DNA of 45,068 nt from Phytophthora quininea (taxonomy: Eukaryota; Oomycota; Peronosporomycetes; Peronosporales; Peronosporaceae), in NCBI GenBank assembly GCA_011947345.1, contig JAAVTG010000133.1, forward strand, positions 1-45,068, given 5' to 3'. The translations under genes and the position numbers were made by a program. The notes beneath the pieces are model-generated. The model saw nothing but the letters and a program-made list of their open reading frames with translations. It was not told the DNA's origin and ran no database searches. Shown here one piece after another: positions 22,669-31,402 of the stretch. Numbering within the stretch: position 1 is the first letter of the stretch; every line of letters begins with the position of its first letter.

Positions 22669-23465
22669 CTACAGAAGGCGCAGGCTCGAGACGCCGAAGG
22701 CGGCGTCCTGCTCCTCGACGCGGGGAAGAGCTCTCCGCGCATGACGTCGCCTAACGCGGCCAGCGCTCGGTTGGCGTGGAACACCACGACGCGGTCTCGA
22801 TCAAGTCGAGCAACGTGCTTGAGCGTGTGGTACAGCGGCTTGAGCTGCTCCGGCATGAGCTCCAAAATCTTCCAGCCCAATAGCTCGACAAGGTAGCGCA
22901 GAACGAAGACCGCACCGCGACGCACAGCGACCACGCGCTGCTGATACTCCTCGGCTTGGTGCTTCCTCAGCTTTTGCTGCTCGTCGTCGTCTTCTTCCTG
23001 GTCGGTTGCCTCGTGAGAGCTCGCTTTGTGCTTGGCCTCCAGTTCGAGCTCAAGCTGCAGGATGCCGAAGACGCACGTGACCACGTCAAGCAAGAACGGT
23101 TGCAGCCCCCACTGCAATAGGGTACAAACTTCGGCCAGGTTGGACAGACAGCTCGCCCGCAACGTAGAAGCCGCAAGAAGCTCTTGCTCACTGTCGAGTT
23201 CATCTGTCGCCCCTTGTTCTTCAGCTTTGGCTGTGTTCGAAACGGGGTCGATCTCTTGAATCAGTTGGAAGCGCTTGCTTGCTTCCGCTTGAGTGTGCTT
23301 TGTCGAGGGAGGCGGGCGAATGCAGTCCAAGTAGGCGTAAACGAACAGCTTGGCAAACTTGGGCAGCACCTCGCCACAACGCTTGGCCGAGAACAGCAGC
23401 GCTTCGCTGAGCTTGATGCGCGTCTCCAGCGAATTGGTTGAATCACGCAGCGCCTTCACTAGAGC
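22669..23465 (-). pseudogene. 3' fragment of the TANGO6/Rtp1-like gene
   Basis: Copy of 14568-15364 in the right arm. It starts abruptly at ALVKALRDSTN and keeps the RTP1_C2 block, with one proline-to-alanine difference and the same CCCC break before the stop. About three quarters of the protein is missing, along with any native promoter, so it cannot make the full product. Confidence 0.92.
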
Positions 23466-23515
23466 GAGCTTGTAGTTGCCTGAGGCGATCGGAGAACAGC
23501 GGATTTAGGTCGTAG

Positions 23516-23579
23516 ACAGCTTATCCACTTACTGCGCGGCACGCCCCGCCGTTGTCGCCCTCGTTGACCGTCAGATCCA
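23516..23579 (-). pseudogene. relic of a PDK ATP-binding G1 box
   Basis: On the - strand about 64 bases match the PDK coding sequence for DLTVKVSDNGGGVPRSKWNK (compare 21117-21180), with several substitutions and a small gap in the GGCGG-GGCGTGCC part. It lies about 50 bases outside the palindrome edge, between the TANGO6 fragment and PDK copy 3. It is the only trace of a further PDK copy, in - orientation. Confidence 0.75.
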
Positions 23580-23742
23580 AGGTGGTCGAGGCCACCGGGA
23601 AGAAGCATTTTAACATGACCCGTCAAACAGCCGCCGCCACCGGAAACGCAAGCACAACGAAGGTGGCCTCGCCTTGCGTGTCCGCCCACTTCGCTCACTT
23701 TTGAAAGCTGCGCCCAAGAGGAGAGAGAGTCCTGTGCAAAAC

Positions 23743-25237
23743 ATGCTGAGTGCGCGTAGTCCACGACTGCTGTTGGCAACCGCGATTAAGTCGGGCTGCA
23801 CGCGCCATCGCACCGCGATGCTTCACATGCCCGCTCTGCAGTCTGAGGTCGCGTTCGAGTTCGAGGAGGAGCCGATCCCCATGGACCAAGTGCGCGAGAT
23901 CGCCGGTACGGAAGCCACCCCGCTGTCCCTGCGGCAAATGCATGCGTTCGCAGAGAGCAGCAAGTTCCGAGTCGTGTCTGCCCAGTACCTGCACAAAGAG
24001 CTCCAGCTGAGGTTTGCGCGGTGAGTTGCCTCCGACAATGGCCACACCTTCGGTTCCTCTCACCAACTTGCGTTGCCACGTTCTAGGGCCATCATGGAGC
24101 TGTCAGACCTGCCGGCAGGACTTAGCGAGATGGCACCGATTCGTCAGGCCATTAGTGTGTACCGCCACGACCTGCACCTGCTTGGTTCGACGAAGGCCCC
24201 GAGCTGCCTCGTAAGCAGATAGTTATTGCTGCGTTTGCTGCAGCTTTCTCACTCGTCCTTTTGTAGAGCGAGGACCGAGTGTTCACAGAGACACTCCGCA
24301 AGGCGAAGCTCCACGGCTCGAACCTCGTGCCGCTGATCTGCTACGGCCTCCAACAGCTCAAGGCCGCCAACCCAGACGATCCTACGCTGCAGCTCAAGAG
24401 CGTGCAGGACGATATCACCGACAGGCTGGACAAGTTCTTCCTGGGTCGTATCGGCATCCGCATGCTCATCGGCCAGCACGTCGAGTCGCTCGAGCATCCA
24501 GGGGGCGTATCCGCCTTCTGTCAGCAGAAGACGTCGTACGCGAGGCTTGCGATCGAGCCCGACGGCTGTGCGTCCAGTACTGTGGCGTGGCCCCGCCGGT
24601 GGAGATCCGCGCGACAGTCAACGTCGACCTGCCGTTCATGTACGTCGAGTCGCACCTGCACCACATGGTCTTTGAGTTGGCCAAGAACGCGATGCGCGCC
24701 ACGGTCGAACGCCATCGAGCCCGTGCTATAAAGCCTCATCGTCCAGCTCGCCGCTTTGAGCGCGTCATGAACCCGGACAGCAGGTCGATCGCCTTCTACA
24801 TCCCGTCGGCGGAGGACGTCTCCGGAGTCAAGATCTACCCGGATGAACACGTGGAAAGCGACTTACCACCGGTCGAGATCGTGGTCTGCCAGGGCAGCGA
24901 AGATTTGACCGTCAGAGTGAGCGACAACGGCGGAGGCGTGCCACGCAGCAAGTGGAACAAGCTGTGGCAGTACGACTACAGCACGAGCCCGCTGTGTCCT
25001 CCGATCGACGCGAACACGTTCCCGACCTTCCGCGAGCACTTTAGCGGCGGCGGCTACGGTCTGCCGATGGCTCGGCTGTTCGCTCGGTACTTTGGCGGCG
25101 ACGTCGTCTTCAGCTCGCAGGAAGGCGTGGGCTCGACGGGGTTCGTCCACGCGCATCGACTCGGCACCAACATGGAATTGGTGCCGCTGCGGAGACGGTC
25201 ATCGGACGTGGAGCTACCGCAGCTCCAAGCTGCCTGA
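23743..25237 (+). CDS. mitochondrial PDK/BCKDK-type protein kinase, copy 3, two introns
   Basis: About 450 residues, starting at the ATG at 23743 with a basic targeting-type N-terminus (MLSARSPRLLLATAIKSGC). Exons 23743-24020, 24087-24210 and 24267-25237; introns of 66 and 56 bases with GTGAGT and GTAAGC donors, at the same codons and phases as copy 4. The third intron of copy 4 is absent. ATP-site motifs: ELAKNAMRATVERH, VSDNGGGVPRSKW, FSGGGYGLPMARLF. One frame break at GGGGG, 24501-24505, where GG should be followed by RIRLLSAEDVVREAC one frame back. Parts of the ATP domain are almost identical at the nucleotide level to copies 1 and 2, while the N-domain is more diverged. Confidence 0.88.
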
Positions 25238-25663
25238 AGAGAGGCGAGTGCCCTGTAGTCCGTCGAGTACCAATCTATTTAGCGTGCAACATGTCCATTT
25301 GATTGCCAGTGCGCCTTGACCATGAGCAAGCAACGTCAGCCCGCCGGAAACCTTCAACGTCGAGGCAGGCAGGACCGCTGTCATCGCGCGAAGCCCAACC
25401 GCAAATCGACCGCGCAAACTCGTCCAATCGAGCAGATTGGTCGCGTGCGTCTTCAGCGCGTTCTGTCGGCGCTGGCTGATCGAGGGCATCGCCGTCGATG
25501 CAAGTCCAGCCACGGGAAACTGCACAGGCTTCGGCTGACGCTTTGAGATCGCAGTGGCAGCTCGATCAGTCAGCTAGTTGAAGCTGGCCGCCTTTTTCTT
25601 GTGGCTCTTTGCCATCTGCTTGCCGCTGGGGACACTTTTCGTCTCACTTCAGAAACCCCCAGC

Positions 25664-27306
25664 ATGGACGCGTTGCGGCGTGGCGGCGGCGACCTGCGTC
25701 GGCCGCTGAGCGCCGCCCTTCGCCACGCACGCGGCATCCAGATCCACCGCTTCGCGCCTGAGCTGTGCGTGCTGCTGCCGGCAGCAAGGACCGGCCACCA
25801 GTATACTAACCGCGCGGTTTTCGGCGGTGCTGCTGTTTGTGCATTCCTCCAGACACGAGACCCCCTACCCATGGACCAGGTGCGCGAGATCGCCGACACG
25901 GAGCCCACGCCGCTGTCGCTGCAGCAGATGCGCTCGTTCTCGGACGGCGGCGCCCAGCTGCGCCTCGTAGCGGCCAAGTTCCTGCACCGGGAGTTGCAGC
26001 TGCGATTCGCTCGGTACGAGACGCAGCATTGAAGAGTGCACGCTAACGTAGTGGGGGACTTATGCTTTGCTGTTCTTGGCTGGCAGAGCCATTGTGGAGC
26101 TGTCGGACTTGCCGCTGGGACTTAGTGACACGACATCCATCCGACAGGCGACGGACGTCTATCGACACGAGCTGCAGTGGATCAGCAACACCAAGCCACC
26201 TAGCTCCATTGTAAGGGGGCAGTCTTACCACTGAGGCATTGCTAGTTATATTGAGGCTGTGTTTACTTCAGAGTGAGGACCGACAGTTTACAGAGGCGCT
26301 GAGGCAAGCCAAGCTGAGGGGGTCCAACTTGGTGCCGCTCATCTGCTACGGTCTGCAGCAGCTCAAGGCCACGGACCTCGGACACAGCGCTCTGCATATC
26401 GAGAGCGTACAGGAAGATATCAAGGACCGACTGGACAAGTTCTTCCTCGGGCGCATTGGCATCCGCATGCTCATTGGGCAGCACGTCGAGTCGCTGGAGC
26501 ACCCCGGAGGACGCGTGCATCTTGTCAATGTGGAGGAAATTGTGCGTGAGGCCTGCGACCGCGCCCGTACGCTGTGCGTACAATACTGCGGCGCTGCGCC
26601 TCCTGTAGAGATTCATGCAACTGCGAGTGCCAGCACGCCGCTGATGTATGTGCGGTCGCATCTGCACCACATGGTCTTTGAGCTGGTCAAGAACGCCATG
26701 CGCGCGACGGTCGAGTATCACGAGAAGCTCACGCACAAGACGCCAGGTGTGGTGAACCACTTCAAGCAGGTGATGAACCCGGAGAGCCCGCAGCTAGGCT
26801 TCTTCCTACCCTCGGTACGGTAAAGTGTCCAGGCTGAGGGATCGAGTTTCCTATCGATTAACTTTGTTCTCGTTAAAGCAGGTCGAAGACGTCTCCGGAG
26901 TCACGATCTTCCCAGACGTGAGCAAATACCGACAAGGCGGAGAGTTGCCACCGGTTGAGATTGTGATTTGCGTGGGTAGCGAAGACTTGACCATCAAGGT
27001 GAGCGATGAAGGCGGAGGTGTCCCTCGTAGTCGTTGGGGAAAGCTCTGGCATTATGACTACACAACAAGCGCGCCATTCCCGCCCATCGACTCCAACAAC
27101 TATCACAGCTACAGGCAGCACTTCAGCGGGGAGGCTACGGACTGCCGATGGCAAGGCTCTTTGCACGCTACTTTGGCGGCGAGATCACTTTCAGCTCACT
27201 CGAAGGATCGGGTTCTACCGGGTTCATCCAGGCGCATCGTCTAGGAACCAACATGGAAGTCGTCCCGGGCCACGCGTCATTTAACCTTCAGCCTCTCTGC
27301 TCGTAA
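25664..27306 (+). CDS. mitochondrial PDK/BCKDK-type protein kinase, copy 4, three introns
   Basis: About 480 residues. Start at ATG 25664 (MDALRRGGGDLRRPLSAALR, basic and alanine-rich, plausibly mitochondrial). Exons 25664-26013, 26087-26210, 26272-26814 and 26882-27306; introns of 73, 61 and 67 bases with GTACGA, GTAAGG and GTACGG donors and CAG acceptors, phases consistent. Motifs: DRLDKFFLGRIGIRMLIGQH, ELVKNAMRATVEYH and VSDEGGGVPRSRW. The last has Glu where the other copies have Asn at the G1-box position DxG. The frame breaks at GGGG, 27128-27131, inside the G2 box; after it the frame gives YGLPMARLFARYFGG and a C-terminus ending NLQPLCS. It has the most introns and is the most diverged copy. 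Convergent with AKR copy 3, 51 bases away. Confidence 0.87.
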
Positions 27307-27357
27307 CTTAGACGACACTATTGTCAAACCAGTGTGTATTGGATTGTTGTCATCTTA

Positions 27358-28190
27358 CTACACTGCATGCTCCCTGATGGGATCCCACGCCGTCACCATG
27401 TACATGTCCAAGCCGTCTAGCTGCCTTACCTGCTCCCTTGACAGCTCTAACCGTGCCGCATCCAAGTTCTCTTTGATGCGCGCCTCCTTCACCGACTTGG
27501 GCAGCGTCACGAAGCCCTTGGCCAGACTCCACGCGACCAGCACCTGCGCCGGAGTCGCCTTCAGCTCGCCCGCGACTTCCGTCAGCACCGGGTCGTCCAT
27601 CTTCTGGGCGCGAGCCAGCGGCGAGTACGCCTCCATCAGGATGCCCTGGGCCTCGCAGTACTTGACGAGGTCGGTGCGGGGCAGCCACGGGTGCAGTTCC
27701 ACCTGGTTCACGGCGGGCTTGACACGCCACGTCTTGGCCAGCTTCTCCAGGTGCTTCTCACCGAAGTTGGACACGCCAATGTCGCGCACGATTCCTTCAG
27801 CCTGCAGATCCTCGAGCGCCTTCCATGCATCGGCACGCTTAGAACTTGAGCACGGGGCGTGTAGTAGGTAGAGATCGATGTAGTTGAGACCGAGCTTGGC
27901 GTTGCTGAGACGCACGCCGTCCACGACCTTTTGGTAACTCCAAGCCCCGTCGAGGAATTTGCTAGTGACGAAGACTTGCTCGCGGGGATACCCGAGTCCC
28001 GGATGGCCCTGCCCACGTCCTCCTCGTTTCGATAGACGGTAGCAGTGTCGATGTGGCGGTAGCCAAGCTTGAGAGCGGTGTGCACAGCAGCGTAGGTCTC
28101 GGACCCGGGGCGACTCTGGAACACGCCGAGCGCGACGGTGGGGGTGAAGTGGCCACTGGGGAGGGCCTTGGGCTGGACGGAGGCACTCAT
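27358..28190 (-). CDS. aldo-keto reductase, copy 3
   Basis: About 277 residues; ATG at 28190 (MSASVQPKALPSGH). Tetrad: Asp in RHIDTATVY, Tyr in VYRNE, Lys in VTSKF and His in QVELHPW. The N-terminal and C-terminal thirds differ clearly from copies 1 and 2 (for example the end reads TAWDPIREHAV), but the middle third is identical at the nucleotide level (see 27461-27763). The frame breaks at the same codon as the other copies, GGGG at 27984-27987 (CCCC on the coding strand), between GIP and REQVFVTSK. Downstream-to-downstream with PDK copy 4, the same convergent pairing seen in the palindrome. Confidence 0.87.
27461..27763 (-). repeat. 303-base tract identical to AKR copies 1 and 2
   Basis: Reads identically to 21773-22075, and so to its mirror in AKR copy 1, with equal length and no difference seen by eye; the translations agree in several frames. 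On both sides identity falls at once to ordinary paralogue divergence (…GCATCCAAG against …CCGTCCAAG at one edge; CCGAAGTT against CCGTAGTT at the other). Confidence 0.85.
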
Positions 28191-29550
28191 AGCGGGCGCA
28201 CCTCGAGACACACGGACGAGTTGGCGCTCTTCTCCAGGCCGGGCAAAATGATGATGGATAATCCGAATTGGTCAAAAGGGCACAATGTGTTTTGATTAGT
28301 AATCCGATTTGGGTCAAATTGAGGGATATTGAGCAGTTGGTCTTCAACAGCTTAACTTGAGTTCACCAATGAGGCCAAACCTGTGACGGCGCTGTTGTAC
28401 CGCAAGTGCCGTGTCATTGCAATTCACGACTGTCGCGGATAGATCAATGAGCGCTATAGTCGCCCAACCCCGCCACCATCGGCACACTCTGAACAACCAA
28501 GAGCACTAACGGTTAGGCCATTCAAGATCGTTTACACGAACAATGAAGCTACCGAAACGACTACGACGGTTTCAATCGTCAATCAACGTCGACTTGTTCA
28601 CAAACTACCCTGAGCAGCCGAACCGATTCCGATAGAACACCGAAAGCGACTTCTTTCCGTTGTCCGTCGAGAACAGTTCTGTGGCAACCAGGTCACACAG
28701 GATGCAACTCCTGACACTCCTCGTCGGGCAGACTATCTGCCACGATGTAAAACCAGCATGAGGATGCCGCCAGCGAAAGACCAAGACCAAATGTTGTGTA
28801 TCCGATGAGAAGGAAGGGTCGCACGTCGTAAGTTCTGACCCAAGTATTTGGACTAAAAAGTCTTCAGACTAAAATGACTCGAGGCAGACGCACTATACGC
28901 ATGGGTGGCAAAAACAACTCACTGACCTCGCCACACTGGTTAGAAGCTAATACAAAAACGAGGATCTATACAAAATAAAGATGTCTGCTATCGACCGTCA
29001 AGCGCGCAGTTAGCTATCACTACAATCTTATAAGGAGGCATGGGCAGACGTTAGTCGACTATGTAGTTATGAATACTACGCGTATCGACCACGGGTAAGA
29101 GCACGGCAGTAGGGTTGCTCGGATTCAGTCTAGGAAATATTTATCCACTATACCATATCATTGATCCATCCTAATTCTGCTACGATATTCAACCTCATAT
29201 TTTAACCCGTTGCGGCTCAGTCGACCGTCGTCATACCCCAATGTCGACACGAAGCACCGATATTGCTTATGGGATGTGCGAACATGCGTACAGAAAAATT
29301 GACTCCTTATTACACTTTCCTGAAAGCAAATTGTGGGGGAAGTTGGAAGCAGGTACTAGGTTGAAATGATTGGTAGTCAAAGCAATACAAATGCCTGATG
29401 CAGAGTCACTCACTTCCATGGACACTCATCGTCTTCCACAATAACGTTACAGCCGTACAAGTTCATGCAGCACGCAATCACCTCGGCTCGCTTAATTCGT
29501 ACTCAGGTTATCGCTTCACACGTCCGTTGAGCTCTGAGTACCATTCGGAC
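28191..29550. other. gene-poor, more AT-rich stretch
   Basis: No supportable gene. Composition is less GC-rich than the neighbours, and stops are frequent in all frames. I see no transposon ends, tandem repeats or RNA genes. The first hundred bases must include the AKR copy 3 promoter. A short - frame at 28605-28790 has no recognisable content. Confidence 0.5.
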
Positions 29551-29558
29551 TTTTACTG

Positions 29559-29960
29559 TTACGTAGGCCGCACACTACACGAAATCTGTCGTTGTCCTCG
29601 GTTAGAATGTAGTCGTCCGCACAATCGAAGTCTTAATACCAGCAATAGGAAGGAACAGCTCACCAGACGCTGCTGCAGAGAGTTGTTGCTTCCTTGCGAA
29701 CCAAGTGTGTGCCACATCATAGTTAAAAGGGCCCCATCGTGAATTTTCTTGAGCCCAGTAGCAACGTCAGCATGAACAACTAAACGATCCACTAGCACAC
29801 ACAGATCATTCAAAGTACAAGCCGGGGCATCGTTCGTCTGCGCATTTGCACGCAACTTTCGTTCATCAATAGCGTTTATCACGAATTTTAGCGTACGCTT
29901 TGAGTCTTGAAGCGCTCTCGTAGCAAATAACCAATTTGAGAGAAACCCGAGAGCTCTTGC
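29559..29960 (-). mobile_element. fragment of a Crypton-like tyrosine recombinase
   Basis: From 29960 downward one frame reads continuously (…GYLAKARALGFLSNWLF…, then VINAIDERKLRANAQ, then HDGALLTMMWHTLGS). After a frame step near 29670 comes SGELFLPIAGIKTS. The M-W-H-x-x-G and GELF...KTS pattern resembles the catalytic region of tyrosine recombinases of Crypton-type DNA transposons that are common in oomycete genomes. The N-terminus and the catalytic C-terminus are not found, so this is a remnant. Family assignment is from memory of the motif and needs a profile search. Confidence 0.45.
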
Positions 29961-30049
29961 CTTGGCTAAATAGCCATCAGCGGCCGAGCAAGAGAATCCT
30001 GGCTTTCACGAGGCGCTTAGCTCTATGCCAAGAGACAGTGAACGGATGA

Positions 30050-30940
30050 ACCAAGAGAATGAAACAACTGCTAACCCTGTGTCTGTGAGGGGAGCAGCGG
30101 TCGCCCTGTGCTCGACAACCTGATCTCCATGACCCAAAACATCCAACGGACACAGTTCCAGATGTAACAGAGCCAATTGCAGCGACAACAAGAACGGGAT
30201 GACCAGCGTGCGGACCGTCAGAGAGTGCAGGAAATGCAGGATGCACGGCACGCAGAGATGTTGGCTGCTCGGACAATAGGGCAGCGAATCATGACTCACC
30301 ATAATCACGAAGTGCTTGTACAATTCCCGAATTGAACAGCTCTGTTCTCGATATGGTTGCCACCTTGAGTCAAGTACTCGATATCATGCAAGACAACAAG
30401 AACAAACACGACAGCAGTAAGTTGAAATCCAAGACCGAGGCCAGCAAACACCCATAGCATTACCTACGTCTGGAGCCGCCCCGGGTCCAAGACCTACGAT
30501 GCCTACTGGCACAGCGCACGCTGCCACTTTGTCATCATGTCTTCCAAGTTGGGCTTGTCAAAGGCACACGCGCCCAGCACTGCTAGTATCTCGTCTCGGA
30601 GCAGTGAATGCCTTCTTGAAGTCTCTGCTCGTCGTCGCTTATCAACTGCTCGATATGCAGGAAAAACTCGTCCACGTCGAGTATGGCGTCACTTGCGCAG
30701 CGTTAGAGAACAGACATGCCGCCTTGGTGGTCTGGAGCTCGAGATCATGGCCTCCAATACTTGTGACAGCGGAGACCAAGGGGGAGGATCTGCAGTATCA
30801 AGTTGCCGTCTGTGCAATTACAGCACCTGGACTTCCTCGTGCTCTTGTTGGAGGTATCCGCGCTCGTCGCCAAGCATCACACCGCTCTCGGCCAATTGAA
30901 CGACGCAGGCGGCGGCATTCCGGAGGGAGCAGGCTAAAGA
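30050..30940 (+). pseudogene. possible broken coiled-coil gene, family unknown
   Basis: Several + strand segments read like protein in changing frames: LDNLISMTQNIQRTQFQM near 30105-30155, a glutamine/arginine-rich coiled coil (QLQRQQERDDQRADRQRVQE) to about 30300, SVLDMVATLSQVLDIMQDN near 30345-30400, then LVVAYQLLDMQEKLVHVEY near 30620-30690, and LVLLLEVSALVAKHHTALGQ ending at a stop near 30930. Each join needs a frame change, and at least one in-frame stop (about 30157) intervenes. This could be a gene broken by the same base losses seen elsewhere, or a real pseudogene. I do not recognise the family. Confidence 0.3.
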
Positions 30941-31352
30941 CACGGCGGATGTATGTCGGTCATGCGGTGCCGGTGCCTCAGATCGCCGGCACACGGCAAA
31001 GCCGTCTTTCGCCATGCCGTGCGATTGACGCCTGCCTGTGGTTTAACTTCGTCGCGGCGATCAGGGTGTTTCTCCACCTAGCGCTGAAAGCAGCAGTACA
31101 GGTGCTGCCGAGCCTGGAGCGCGACTAGCACAAGATTGAGGCACCTGATAACGCGCCTCAATCGCATGGAGAGGAGCTCGTGCGCGTCATACCACCGGGA
31201 GACTTGCTCATTGGCAGAGACCGTCGTCGGAAACTAGTCGGCAACTCGCTGAATGCAAAACGGACCCGACGCCGAATGAGCCGCGTCACCAGGGCCCGCC
31301 CGCCGGGCTTGAGCTTCTCCTGCATGTTGTCACCGTCTTGAGGCGGACTCGA

Positions 31353-31368
31353 TCCATTGCGCATTTTG
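31353..31368 (+). promoter_or_regulatory. oomycete initiator of the permease gene
   Basis: TCCATTGCGCATTTTG matches the oomycete initiator plus flanking element (CATT, three bases, CATTTT) and lies 35 bases before the ATG at 31403, the expected distance for a short 5' leader. Confidence 0.65.
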
Positions 31369-31402
31369 CTCGCCACCAGCGTCTACTTCTTCCTGAGCAA
31401 GG

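Larger units (their letters stand above)
19370..23465 (-). repeat. right arm of the 4.1 kb inverted repeat
   Basis: Mirror of 14568-18672. The inner edge is at 19370 (CGCGACCAACCCC pairs with GGGGTTGGTCGCG). The outer edge is at 23465, after which similarity to the TANGO6 gene stops inside an exon. Because TANGO6 is complete only on the left, the right arm is the derived copy. Confidence 0.95.

Noticed and set aside
28191..31350. Secreted RXLR or Crinkler-type effector genes in the gene-poor gap
   Set aside because: No signal peptide followed by an RXLR/EER or LFLAK-type motif was found in any frame.
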